From NCBI GenBank assembly GCA_028288585.1, contig JAQBNL010000090.1:1-36319 (forward strand): a stretch of DNA of 36,319 nucleotides. Direction: 5' to 3'. Under the pieces are notes generated by a model, which was given only the letters and a program-made list of their open reading frames with translations, was not told where the DNA came from and did no database searches. Shown one piece after another: positions 1 to 8,845 of the stretch. The DNA comes from Chitinophagaceae bacterium (GTDB taxonomy: Bacteria; Bacteroidota; Bacteroidia; Chitinophagales; Chitinophagaceae). The stretch's first letter is position 1. The number at the start of each line of letters is the position of its first letter. The position numbers were made by a program, and so were the translations under genes.

Positions 1-1899
1 TCAAAAGATTCTGAGTTATGGCTTACACAAATTGATGGAAATAATATTGAAGCCGCGGGTGTTTTAAAAATGGATTTTCTTGGTTTGAAAACCTTAAGTA
101 TTTTAAAAACTGCTTTGCAACTTATCAAACAAAATCACGGTGTAATTATCAATTTAGATGAGTTAACACTTGATGATGAGAAAACCTATAAGCTTTACCA
201 GCGTGCAGATACCAACGGAACTTTCCAGTTTGAAAGTATCGGCATGCAAAAACATTTAAGAGATCTAAAGCCTGATACTTTTAATGATCTCATTGCAATG
301 AATGCTTTGTTCCGTCCGGGACCAATGGCATACATACCAAGTTATATTGAACGCAAGCATGGTCGTGAACCGATCAATTATGATGTGCCGGAAATGGAGG
401 AGATATTAAAAGATACTTATGGCATTACGGTTTACCAGGAACAGGTGATGCTGCTCTCCCAAAAACTTGCCAATTTTAGTAAAGGCGATGCCGATGTATT
501 GCGCAAGGCAATGGGTAAAAAACAGCGCTCTGTTCTTGAACAAATGAAGGAACAGTTCATTAAAGGCGGAGCGGCAAACGGCCATAAAGCGGATAAATTA
601 GAAAAGATATGGAAAGACTGGGAAGCATTTGCTCAATATGCTTTTAATAAATCTCACTCTACCTGTTATGCATTGGTGGCTTATCAAACAGCATATTTAA
701 AAGCACATTATCCAAGTGAATACATGGCTGCAGTTTTAAACCATGCCGGCAGCATTGAGAAGATCACATTCTTTATGGAAGAATGTAAACGCATGGGATT
801 AAAAGTACTGGGACCAGATGTTAATGAATCGCAAAATGGTTTTGCAGTAAATAAAAAAGGGGAAATAAGATTTGGGTTCAGCGGGATGAAAGGTGTTGGT
901 GAAGCAGCCATGGAAGGTATTATTGAAGAACGGGAAAAGCGAGGACATTTTTCTTCGATCTACGATCTTGTTAAAAGAGTAAATCAAAGAACGGTAAATA
1001 AAAAATCACTGGAAAGTCTTGCCTATGCAGGCGCTTTTGATTGTTTTAAAAATATTCACCGTGCACAATACTTCTTTGTTGCACCCGGCGATAATGCAAA
1101 TGGTCTTGAAAAAATTATCCGTTTCGGAAATCAATACCAGGCACAATTAAGCAGCAGTTCAAATACTCTATTTGGTGATCTGCAGATGGAGGAAGTTGCT
1201 CCCCCAAGATTATATGAATGTGAGCAATGGCCATTGATAAAATTATTGGATCACGAAAAAGATGTTATTGGCATTTACATCAGCGGTCATCCCCTGGATA
1301 ACTTTAAATTCGAAATAAAATATTATGGCCTCACTCCTATTGCAGAGTTCAATGAATTTAAAGAAGCCGTAAATATCCATCCAAACCCCGGAAGAAATTT
1401 CAGGATGGCAGGCCTGGTTGCAGAAGCACAACACCGCATTTCAAAAAATGGAAATAAATATGGCGTGTTTCACATTGAAGATTATTCATCAAGAATGGAA
1501 CTTACTTTATGGAGTGATGATTATGTAAAATTCAGCAATTATTTAGAAGCGGGAATGGTAATTTTCCTCACCGGATGTTTCAGGCAGCGGTATAATAAAT
1601 CTGAATTTGAATTTAAAGTGAACAGCATTTGTTTATTAGAAAGTATGATGAGGGCATGTACAAGAAAACTGCAGATAGAAACTCATCCCAAATTCATTGA
1701 TGAAAATATCATTGGCTTTGTAGAGCAAAATGTAAAGAAATTCCCCGGGAAATCAAGCCTTAAATTTTGCTTATCAGAACCCTCTTCCAAGCTAAAAATA
1801 GGCATGTACACCCTAGAGAACGGCTTTGAAATGAATGACGAAATGGCTAAATTCCTGCAGGAAAAGCCTGAATTGGAGGTACAGATTGAATTAACATGA
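1..1899 (+). CDS. dnaE: DNA polymerase III alpha subunit, C-terminal part (5' end outside window)
   Basis: This is the replicative DNA polymerase catalytic subunit, cut by the left window edge. The frame is open from base 1, so the ATG at 70 is internal. The visible part begins at the motif KMDFLGLKTL, which carries the third catalytic aspartate of family C polymerases (D555 in E. coli numbering). It continues through the fingers domain (FRPGPMAYIPSYIERKHG; YGITVYQEQVM), a helix-hairpin-helix region (RTVNKKSLESLAYAGAFD) and an OB-fold near residues 460-520 of the visible part (FRMAGLVAEAQHRISKNG). About 630 residues are present, matching the length expected after the catalytic aspartate in a protein of about 1,150 residues. 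The PHP domain and the first two catalytic aspartates lie upstream of the window. It has no overlap with trxA downstream. Confidence 0.97.
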   Translation, partial: SKDSELWLTQIDGNNIEAAGVLKMDFLGLKTLSILKTALQLIKQNHGVIINLDELTLDDEKTYKLYQRADTNGTFQFESIGMQKHLRDLKPDTFNDLIAMNALFRPGPMAYIPSYIERKHGREPINYDVPEMEEILKDTYGITVYQEQVMLLSQKLANFSKGDADVLRKAMGKKQRSVLEQMKEQFIKGGAANGHKADKLEKIWKDWEAFAQYAFNKSHSTCYALVAYQTAYLKAHYPSEYMAAVLNHAGSIEKITFFMEECKRMGLKVLGPDVNESQNGFAVNKKGEIRFGFSGMKGVGEAAMEGIIEEREKRGHFSSIYDLVKRVNQRTVNKKSLESLAYAGAFDCFKNIHRAQYFFVAPGDNANGLEKIIRFGNQYQAQLSSSSNTLFGDLQMEEVAPPRLYECEQWPLIKLLDHEKDVIGIYISGHPLDNFKFEIKYYGLTPIAEFNEFKEAVNIHPNPGRNFRMAGLVAEAQHRISKNGNKYGVFHIEDYSSRMELTLWSDDYVKFSNYLEAGMVIFLTGCFRQRYNKSEFEFKVNSICLLESMMRACTRKLQIETHPKFIDENIIGFVEQNVKKFPGKSSLKFCLSEPSSKLKIGMYTLENGFEMNDEMAKFLQEKPELEVQIELT

Positions 1900-1938
1900 T
1901 GTGTATATGTCAAATCATCATCTTAATTTGTTTGGATG

Positions 1939-1946
1939 TAATTTTG
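1939..1946 (+). promoter_or_regulatory. Probable -7 element (TAATTTTG) of trxA
   Basis: TAATTTTG fits the Bacteroidota sigma-ABfr -7 consensus TAnnTTTG and lies 41 bases before the trxA start. The following bases (TTATC) are the same as those after the -7 element proposed for the zinc-ribbon gene at 19093. A clear TTTG -33 box at the usual spacing was not seen, so this is a partial match. Confidence 0.45.
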
Positions 1947-1987
1947 TTATCCTTTATACGTTAAACAATAAACTTTAAAATAAAAAT

Positions 1988-2305
1988 ATGGCACACGAAT
2001 TCACAGATGCAAACTTTAAACAGGAAGTTCTTGACTCAGATAAATTAACCGTTATTGATTTTTGGGCTGAATGGTGCGGTCCATGCCGTGCAATAGGACC
2101 CGTAATTGAAGAACTTGCAAAAGATTATGATGGAAAGGTAAATATTGGGAAGGTAAATGTTGATACCAATCCGCAGGTAAGTATGAACTATGGCATCACT
2201 TCTATCCCCGCAATATTATTTGTAAAAGGCGGTAAAGTGGTTGATAAATTAGTAGGCGCTCAACCGAAGGCGAACTTTGTAAAAAAGATTGAAGCGTTGA
2301 AGTAA
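1988..2305 (+). CDS. trxA: Thioredoxin
   Basis: This is a small cytoplasmic thiol-disulfide oxidoreductase that reduces protein disulfides. The 105-residue length is typical of thioredoxin 1. The active site WCGPC is visible with cysteines at 30 and 33, preceded by VIDFWAEW, and the cis-proline loop TSIPA follows. There is no signal peptide, so it should act in the cytoplasm. It follows dnaE after 88 bases and has its own likely -7 promoter element. Its last four codons and stop lie in a 10-bp tandem repeat that continues into the start of the next gene. Confidence 0.97.
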   Translation: MAHEFTDANFKQEVLDSDKLTVIDFWAEWCGPCRAIGPVIEELAKDYDGKVNIGKVNVDTNPQVSMNYGITSIPAILFVKGGKVVDKLVGAQPKANFVKKIEALK

Positions 2306-2325
2306 GTTGAAGTAAGTTGAAGTAT
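2296..2325 (+). repeat. Three tandem copies of a 10-bp unit (gttgaagtaa)
   Basis: The unit GTTGAAGTAA occurs at 2296-2305 and 2306-2315, with a third copy differing at its last base at 2316-2325. The first copy holds the end of trxA including its TAA stop. The third holds the TTG start and the first codons of the next gene. Ten is not a multiple of three, so each copy shifts the frame, and a change in copy number would alter the spacing or the start of the downstream gene. Confidence 0.9.
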
Positions 2326-2700
2326 TTAAGTAAAATATCTCAAATAAAGGGCTTGATTTTAATCATAGCCCTTTTTATTTGTTCATCAGTTATTGCGCAG
2401 GACATAATACACGATCACCGCTGGGTTCTGATGATGAAAAGAGAATTGAATCTTACAAAAAACCAATTGAAGAAATTGACTGATGTTGATAATTACATTA
2501 TGTCAAAAGTTTTTTATTTTGATCATATGTATAGAAAAGATGAAGCCGCAAGCATGAGTATGGATCTGTTTAAACAACAAAGAAAAAAAATCCTCGCTAT
2601 TTTATCTTATGAACAGCGACCCCGTGCAATAATGATTCTTGATCAGAAACCAAGAAGAGGTGTTACAGATATGCCAAATGAGCGAACTATTAAACAATGA
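2317..2700 (+). CDS. Small secreted protein of unknown function, Spy/CpxP-like spacing of LT-x-x-Q motifs
   Basis: This 127-residue protein probably starts at a TTG codon. The reason for this start is that it gives a complete signal peptide (KYLSKISQ, then a hydrophobic stretch, then VIAQD). No ATG lies at a suitable place. The mature part is basic and predicted helical, with LNLTKNQLKKLTDV near residues 42-55 and LSYEQRPRA near residues 96-104. These recall the LTxxQ repeats of periplasmic Spy/CpxP-type proteins, but the match is weak and the function is not known. It lies 11 bases after trxA and probably shares its transcript. Its stop directly abuts the stop of the convergent transporter gene, with no bases between. 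Confidence 0.7.
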   Translation: MKYLSKISQIKGLILIIALFICSSVIAQDIIHDHRWVLMMKRELNLTKNQLKKLTDVDNYIMSKVFYFDHMYRKDEAASMSMDLFKQQRKKILAILSYEQRPRAIMILDQKPRRGVTDMPNERTIKQ

Positions 2701-3981
2701 TTAATCTGTCGGTAACACAGGTTCCGGATGAATGGCCCCAATTGCATTCGGATCATGTTTGTGCTTAAATAATATAAAAAATAAACCAGCAACAATTAGA
2801 GCATAAATAGCAAAGCTTAGCCAGATGCTATGCCAAACTTTATCACCATTAGGAAGAGTAAAATATTTATCTATCACATACCCGCTAACCTTGCTACCCA
2901 TATAGGCCCCTACTCCATTGGTCATCATCATAAATAATCCCTGGGCGCTCGACCTTATCTTAGGATCAGTATTGGTTTCTACAAATAACGACCCGGAGAT
3001 ATTAAAGAAATCAAATGCCATCCCATATACAATACATGAAAGGATAATCATCCATAAACCCTCGGCCGGGTTACCATAGGCGAACAACCCAAAACGTAAT
3101 ACCCAGGCCAACATTGAAAACAACATTACTTTTTTAATACCAAACCGTTTGAGGAAGAATGGAATAGAAAGTATGAATAATGTTTCTGATATCTGTGAAA
3201 TAGACATGATGATAGTGGAATACTTTACAACAAAAGAATCAGGGCCATAAGACGGTACTTTTTTAAAATCATCCAGGAAAGTATCACCATACATGTTTGT
3301 TAATTGCAGTGCTGCTCCCAACAACATTGAAAACAGGAAGAACAACGCCATTTTATATTTACTAAATAATGTAAAAGCCTGTAAACCTAATTGTTCGATT
3401 ATACTGGCGCCTTTGGAAATACTTTTCTGTGGCGGGCATTTTGGTAAAGTGAAAGAGAATATTCCTAAGGCTATAGCTGCTACCCCACCAATAATAAATT
3501 GGTTGGTATTTGCTTTACTATTTGTAAGATTAGTGATCCACATGGCTACTATAAAGCCAATGGTTCCCCATACGCGGATAGGTGGAAACACTTTTACTAC
3601 ATCATGCCCCTCCCTTTTTAAAATAGCATAAGCAATTGAGTTGGATAAAGAAATGGTAGGCATATAACAGATCATTGCACCAAATATTACATAATACAAT
3701 GTATCAGCGTCATGAACCTGTGGTACATAAAATAATATGAGACCATAAAGAATGTGCAGAATGCCGTATAGTTTTTCAGCATCCAGCCATTTATCTGCAA
3801 TTATCCCGGTTAATGCAGGCATGAACAATGAGGAGAGTGCCAGGGTAGAAAATATAGCTCCAAATTGAACACCTGTTCCTAAATTATTAGTAAAAAAATA
3901 AGTTGCAATCGTAATTAACCAGGCACCCCAAACAAAGAATTGTAAAAAACTCATAATCGTAAGGCGAAACTTAATACTCAT
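2701..3981 (-). CDS. MFS transporter, nucleoside:H+ symporter (NupG/XapB) type
   Basis: This is an inner-membrane permease of 426 residues with about twelve hydrophobic segments, the usual length for the nucleoside:H+ symporter branch of the major facilitator superfamily. Features of that branch are the N-terminal motif FLQFFVWGAWL, the sequence MPALTGIIADKWL in the first cytoplasmic loop, and a PPIRVWGTIGF segment near residue 131. Uptake of nucleosides is the likely role from family membership, but the substrate cannot be read from sequence. It ends back to back with the preceding plus-strand gene. Upstream, 241 bases separate it from the divergent metalloprotease gene. Confidence 0.88.
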   Translation of the reverse strand: MSIKFRLTIMSFLQFFVWGAWLITIATYFFTNNLGTGVQFGAIFSTLALSSLFMPALTGIIADKWLDAEKLYGILHILYGLILFYVPQVHDADTLYYVIFGAMICYMPTISLSNSIAYAILKREGHDVVKVFPPIRVWGTIGFIVAMWITNLTNSKANTNQFIIGGVAAIALGIFSFTLPKCPPQKSISKGASIIEQLGLQAFTLFSKYKMALFFLFSMLLGAALQLTNMYGDTFLDDFKKVPSYGPDSFVVKYSTIIMSISQISETLFILSIPFFLKRFGIKKVMLFSMLAWVLRFGLFAYGNPAEGLWMIILSCIVYGMAFDFFNISGSLFVETNTDPKIRSSAQGLFMMMTNGVGAYMGSKVSGYVIDKYFTLPNGDKVWHSIWLSFAIYALIVAGLFFILFKHKHDPNAIGAIHPEPVLPTD

Positions 3982-4222
3982 ATTGCTGAATTTATGAATT
4001 TAAAAATGTGGTATGGCAAATATTTAAAGCAGCGTTTGAAAACAAAATATCATCCTGATATTAAAGCGCCTGTTTAATTTTGAAAGATAACAGTTTTAAT
4101 AAATAATTCACTTTAAACCAACCTTTTAATTTTAAAATTAATCTTACTTTTAAACATACTAAATTACGCTGTAAACAGTTATTCTTACAACCAGGACCCC
4201 CAACTAAAAAAACTCTTTTGTA

Positions 4223-7200
4223 TTGAAAAAAATCTTACTATCGTTCTTTCCGGTAATTCTTGCCACAATAGCTTTTTCTCAAACTAAAAATAAAGAAAAT
4301 GGGATAACCCGTTGCGGTACAATGCTTAGGGTGGAGCGGTTATTTGAATCTGATCCGCGGGCAAAAAGCCGGGCTGCAGAACTTTCAAAGGTAATTGCTA
4401 CAGGACCTTCTGTAACCAGTTACCGTACCAATACAATTGTAACAATTCCTGTTGTAGTACATATCGTTTTAAATAATCCTGATGTTGTTACAGATGCTGA
4501 TGTGCAGTGGCAGATAGATAAATTAAATTTAGATTATTCAGGACTTAACCCTGACAGTACCAATATTCCCCCTGAATTCCAGGCGCTAAGAGGGCATAGC
4601 CAGATTAGATTTGCCTTAGCCCGCAGAACACCTTCCGGCGCTCTTACAAATGGCATTGAGAGGGTACGAACCAGTACAGGTTCCAATGTAAATCAATCAA
4701 TAGACCCGGTTAAGCGAAGCGCCCAGGGCGGCGCAGATGTTTGGGATCCTAACGCGTATTTAAATTTTTGGGTTGCCAATGATGCTTCAGGACAGGGAAT
4801 ACTTGGCTATGCCCAATTTCCAACCTCGGGCAGTACGGCAGATGATGGCGTTTTTATAAATATAAGGAGTTGGGGAAATAACTCCTGTTACACACTTCCT
4901 GAATATAGTTTAGGCAGAACAGCTGTACATGAAACAGGGCATTACCTGGGACTATTACACAATTGGGGTGATGACGGTTCCGCCTGTACAGGGGATGATT
5001 TTAAAAATTTAACCTCAGTAGGTTCCTCATGTAGTTTACCGGCCGGGCTTTTTAATCCCACAGGGCAAGGTAATACAGCAGCAGATATTGGAGACACTCC
5101 CAACCAGGCAGGATCAAATGCGGGTCTTTGTCCTTCCGGGGTAAAAACCGATGCCTGTTCCTCAACATCTCCCGGCATAATGTACCAGGATTACATGGAT
5201 TACACTGACGACCCCTGCTATAGTATGTTTACAAATAAGCAGGTAGAACGTATGGAGTGGGTAATTGACAACTGCCGTTCGGGTTTAAAAACTTCATTAG
5301 GTGCTACAATACCGGCTGGCGCTTTTACACTCGATGCTTCTCCTTTTCAATCTGTAAATCCGGGAGGTTCAGAAGTAACAGGATGCACAACGTTTCTTTA
5401 CCAGTCTACCATTCCATGTCCGGGTAACTTTATACCAAAAGTAAGAATCAGAAATAACGGATTAAACACTTTAAATACGGTTACTGTTGGTATGATAATA
5501 AATGGTGGAGTACCCACTACGTTAAATATCTCCCCAAATCTCCCTTTTGGATATACAACTGTTGTTACCTTTCCGTCAGTACCTGTTACTACAGGCACCT
5601 ACACAATAAAGTTTTATACTGCAAACCCCAATGGTGTAAACCCTGACCAGGTACCATCTAATGATACGCTTACAACAACGCTCGTAGTGGCAACACCACT
5701 TCCTATTCCTGTTTTCCAGGGCTTTGAAAGCAATACATTTCCACCAACAGGATGGACGATCCGTAACCTGAATGGAGATTTTACATGGGTTAGGGTAACC
5801 CCCGGACATAACAGTAATTTTTCTGCAGCAATTGATAATTACAATAATGATGGTTCGGGAAGAATTGATGAATTGCGAACACCAAGAATTACATTCGCTC
5901 CCACGGACTCAGCAATTCTTATCTCTTTTGATGTGGCGCATAAATATTATCCTGATCCAACAAATTATGACACATTAAGTGTACTGGTGTCAAAGGATTG
6001 TGGGGCTACATTTACAACAGTATACAAAAAATGGGGAGCTGAGCTTGCCACTGCCGATACATCTACTTTAGCTTATATATCTCCTGTAAATTCTGACTGG
6101 AGAACAGATAAAATTTCTTTAACAGAGAGCATATTATCTTCAGGAAATATTATTGTTGCATTCAGAAATACAAACCGGTTTGGTAATAATATATTCCTGG
6201 ATAACATAAATATTGCCAAGCCTGATCCCGGGGATCTGCAACTGGTTTCAATTGATCAGCCTGCTGCCATACTTTGTAATCCCTCCGCAACACCGGTTGT
6301 AACTGTTCAAAATACAGGAAGTGAGCCTATAGCAAGTGTCAACATATCTTACATAGTGGATAATGGTCCTGTATCAGTTACTCCAATAACTGCATTAAAC
6401 TTATTACCCGGCCAGCAATTAAGTGTATCGTTAGATCCTCCATTTACCGTTACACCCGGCTCTCATACAATAAAAGTTTTTATTTCGGATGTTTTAACTA
6501 CAGTAAGCTCAAGGGATCAAAACCAAACAAATGATACACTGAGCAAAATATTTACATTGGTTGGAAGAGTAACCACCCCGTTAACAGAGGATTTTGAATC
6601 ACCAACTTTTCCTCCTCTAAATTGGGGTGTAGATAATCCTGATAATTCAATCACATGGGAAAGAACAACAACTGCCGCACAATCAGGAAGTGCTTCAATG
6701 GTGATAAGAAATTATGATTATTCAGTAGCAAATACCATAGATAAATTTGTCTCTCCTGTAATAACCGGTATCTCATCTTATGATTCATTATTTGTAACAT
6801 TCGATCTTGCCTATGCCCCTGGCAACAATGGAAACATTGGTAATATTGATACTTTAGAGTTACAGGTTAGCAGGGATTGCGGACAAACCTTTAGCACCGT
6901 TTGGGAAAAATTTGGCCCCGAATTACAAACAACAACACGCAGCGGAAGGTTTACGCCAACTGCAACTGACTGGAAGAATATCAAAGTCTATTTAACGCCT
7001 TATGTAAGCAGCCCGAGCTTCCAGCTATATTTTGTAGCAAAAAGTAATAAGCAGAATAATCTTTACATAGATAATATAAATGTTTATGGGATAACGTTAC
7101 CACAACGTTTAAAAGATCGGGGCTACCTTATTTATCCTAATCCATTTTTAAATTCACTGGTAATTCAACATTATTTACCTCCAGTCAACCTGCAAAAAAT

Positions 7201-7363
7201 TACTTTGTATAATTCAATGGGGCAAAAGGTTTGGGAAAATATAATACAGGGACAGGCAAGCAGCTTTATCACTGTTAATCCTGTAAATATTGCTCCCGGT
7301 GTTTACTTTTTAAATCTCACCTATAAGGATAAGATCATTGTTGAGAGGGTAATAAAAAATTAG
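4223..7363 (+). CDS. Secreted M43-family (pappalysin/cytophagalysin-like) zinc metalloprotease with type IX sorting domain
   Basis: This is an extracellular protease of 1,046 residues. The TTG start is chosen because it gives a full signal peptide (KKILLSFFPVILATIAFSQ). The metzincin zinc motif HETGHYLGLLH covers residues 236-246 (ligands H236, H240 and H246, catalytic E237). A Met-turn methionine lies at about residue 325 in YQDYMDYTDD. After the catalytic domain come CARDB-like segments and two jelly-roll modules of choice-of-anchor J type, starting at FQGFESNTFPPTGW and EDFESPTFPPLNW. The last 75 or so residues (YLIYPNPFLNSL ... GVYFLNLTYKDK) are a type A sorting domain of the type IX secretion system. 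The protein is therefore probably exported across both membranes and released or attached to the cell surface. It stands alone as a transcription unit. Confidence 0.93.
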   Translation: MKKILLSFFPVILATIAFSQTKNKENGITRCGTMLRVERLFESDPRAKSRAAELSKVIATGPSVTSYRTNTIVTIPVVVHIVLNNPDVVTDADVQWQIDKLNLDYSGLNPDSTNIPPEFQALRGHSQIRFALARRTPSGALTNGIERVRTSTGSNVNQSIDPVKRSAQGGADVWDPNAYLNFWVANDASGQGILGYAQFPTSGSTADDGVFINIRSWGNNSCYTLPEYSLGRTAVHETGHYLGLLHNWGDDGSACTGDDFKNLTSVGSSCSLPAGLFNPTGQGNTAADIGDTPNQAGSNAGLCPSGVKTDACSSTSPGIMYQDYMDYTDDPCYSMFTNKQVERMEWVIDNCRSGLKTSLGATIPAGAFTLDASPFQSVNPGGSEVTGCTTFLYQSTIPCPGNFIPKVRIRNNGLNTLNTVTVGMIINGGVPTTLNISPNLPFGYTTVVTFPSVPVTTGTYTIKFYTANPNGVNPDQVPSNDTLTTTLVVATPLPIPVFQGFESNTFPPTGWTIRNLNGDFTWVRVTPGHNSNFSAAIDNYNNDGSGRIDELRTPRITFAPTDSAILISFDVAHKYYPDPTNYDTLSVLVSKDCGATFTTVYKKWGAELATADTSTLAYISPVNSDWRTDKISLTESILSSGNIIVAFRNTNRFGNNIFLDNINIAKPDPGDLQLVSIDQPAAILCNPSATPVVTVQNTGSEPIASVNISYIVDNGPVSVTPITALNLLPGQQLSVSLDPPFTVTPGSHTIKVFISDVLTTVSSRDQNQTNDTLSKIFTLVGRVTTPLTEDFESPTFPPLNWGVDNPDNSITWERTTTAAQSGSASMVIRNYDYSVANTIDKFVSPVITGISSYDSLFVTFDLAYAPGNNGNIGNIDTLELQVSRDCGQTFSTVWEKFGPELQTTTRSGRFTPTATDWKNIKVYLTPYVSSPSFQLYFVAKSNKQNNLYIDNINVYGITLPQRLKDRGYLIYPNPFLNSLVIQHYLPPVNLQKITLYNSMGQKVWENIIQGQASSFITVNPVNIAPGVYFLNLTYKDKIIVERVIKN

Positions 7364-7392
7364 GCAGCTATATATCAAATAGTCGAAGCAAC

Positions 7393-7575
7393 TTATTTAA
7401 TCGAAGGATTTTTTTTCAAAAACAACTTAATAACAAGTACTAATACAGTAATTTTTATTGCAAAGAAAAGGATAAACGCTGTAAACGTTTCTCGTATAAA
7501 TGGAACTCTTTCTTCAACTAAAGAAGCTAATCCCATAACTATTATCAGTACTATAATTAATTTAAATATTTTCAC
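7393..7575 (-). CDS. Small two-helix membrane protein, unknown
   Basis: This 60-residue open frame has a GTG start and two hydrophobic segments (IFKLIIVLIIVMGLASL and FTAFILFFAIKITVLVLVIKLF) joined by a short charged loop. It ends in a basic, lysine-rich tail, as in real inner-membrane peptides. It is convergent with the protease gene and divergent from mqnE, and it fills a gap that would otherwise be empty. No family is recognised. The coding status rests only on composition and placement. Confidence 0.45.
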   Translation of the reverse strand: MKIFKLIIVLIIVMGLASLVEERVPFIRETFTAFILFFAIKITVLVLVIKLFLKKNPSIK

Positions 7576-7645
7576 ACTGTAATGTACATTTTATTTAGCT
7601 TTCGCCATTACGTATATAGTTGCCAAAAATTAAGATGTGCTTAAG

Positions 7646-7653
7646 TAACTTTG
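7646..7653 (+). promoter_or_regulatory. Probable -7 element (TAACTTTG) of mqnE
   Basis: TAACTTTG is an exact match to TAnnTTTG and lies 16 bases before the mqnE ATG. A TTG at 7620-7622 could be the -33 element, but its spacing (23 bases) is slightly long. The leader would be very short. Confidence 0.5.
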
Positions 7654-7669
7654 TTCTATAATAAAATTC

Positions 7670-8845
7670 ATGAAAAAAGAAGAATTGCAGGGTTTACTTG
7701 CAGAAGCAGTTACAGATAAGGATCTCAAAATTATTGCTGAAAAAATATTTAATAAAGAAAGAATAACGGATAAAGATGCAGTGCTTTTATTTGAAAAAGG
7801 AAGTCTCTCTTTTTTAGGAACACTGGCTAATTTTATCAGGGAAGATCTTCATGGAGATAAAACTTATTTCAACCGTAACTTTCATATAGAGCCTACCAAC
7901 GTTTGTGTTTTTGCATGCAAGTTTTGTTCTTACTCAAGATTATATGCACACCGTGATGAAGGATGGGAATTAAGCATGCAGCAGATGCTTGACATAGTAA
8001 AAAGCTATGATGGCAAACCTATTACTGAGGTACATATTGTTGGCGGTGTCCATCCAAAAATGAATCTTGATTTTTTTTGTGAGTTATTACAAAAGATAAA
8101 ACAGCACAGGCCTGGATTACACATTAAAGGATTTACTGCGGTTGAATTGGATTATATGTTTCGCAAAGCAAAACTGAGTGTAGAAGAAGGAATGACTAAA
8201 ATGCATGACGCAGGACTGGACTCATTGCCAGGCGGTGGCGCAGAAATCTTTCATCCTGAAATAAGACAACAGATCTCCGATGATAAAGTTAATGCTGATG
8301 GATGGTTACATATTCACGAGGCAGCACACAATCTTGGTATGCATACAAATGCTACCATGTTATATGGACACATCGAAAATTATTCGCACCGAATAGATCA
8401 CATGAGAAGATTAAGAGAACTGCAGGATAAAACGCATGGCTTTAATACTTTTATTCCATTAAAATTTCGCAATCAAAATAATGATATGAGTGATGTTGCC
8501 GAATCTTCAATTGTTGAAGACATGAAGATGTATGCAGTGGCAAGAATTTATTTAGACAATTTCCCCCACATGAAAGCTTACTGGCCAATGCTTGGCAGGC
8601 AGAATGCCCAGCTCACGCTTTCTTTTGGTGTAAATGATATTGACGGAACTATTGATGACTCTACAAAAATTTATTCAATGGCAGGGAGCGAAGAACAAAA
8701 TCCTGCAATGACAACAGAAGAATTAGTAACACTGATAAAACAGGTAAAACGTACGCCTGTAGAAAGGGATACTTTATACAATGTTGTTAAAGACTACAGC
8801 GAAACAGATTTCGAGAAAGAAAAATTTGATGTGCTGCTTAACTAA
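7670..8845 (+). CDS. mqnE: Aminofutalosine synthase (radical SAM)
   Basis: MqnE joins 3-[(1-carboxyvinyl)oxy]benzoate to the adenosyl group of S-adenosylmethionine to make 6-amino-6-deoxyfutalosine, early in the futalosine route to menaquinone. The 391-residue length is typical. The radical-SAM cluster cysteines are C79, C83 and C86 in the CX3CX2C motif NVCVFACKFC. The conserved segments VHIVGGVHP and LPGGGAEIFHPEIR are characteristic of MqnE/CofH-type enzymes. MqnC is the main alternative, but GGAEIFHPEIR favours MqnE. The gene has its own promoter and overlaps the convergent parC gene by 8 bases at the 3' ends. Its presence suggests that this organism makes menaquinone without the classical Men pathway. 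Confidence 0.92.
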   Translation: MKKEELQGLLAEAVTDKDLKIIAEKIFNKERITDKDAVLLFEKGSLSFLGTLANFIREDLHGDKTYFNRNFHIEPTNVCVFACKFCSYSRLYAHRDEGWELSMQQMLDIVKSYDGKPITEVHIVGGVHPKMNLDFFCELLQKIKQHRPGLHIKGFTAVELDYMFRKAKLSVEEGMTKMHDAGLDSLPGGGAEIFHPEIRQQISDDKVNADGWLHIHEAAHNLGMHTNATMLYGHIENYSHRIDHMRRLRELQDKTHGFNTFIPLKFRNQNNDMSDVAESSIVEDMKMYAVARIYLDNFPHMKAYWPMLGRQNAQLTLSFGVNDIDGTIDDSTKIYSMAGSEEQNPAMTTEELVTLIKQVKRTPVERDTLYNVVKDYSETDFEKEKFDVLLN

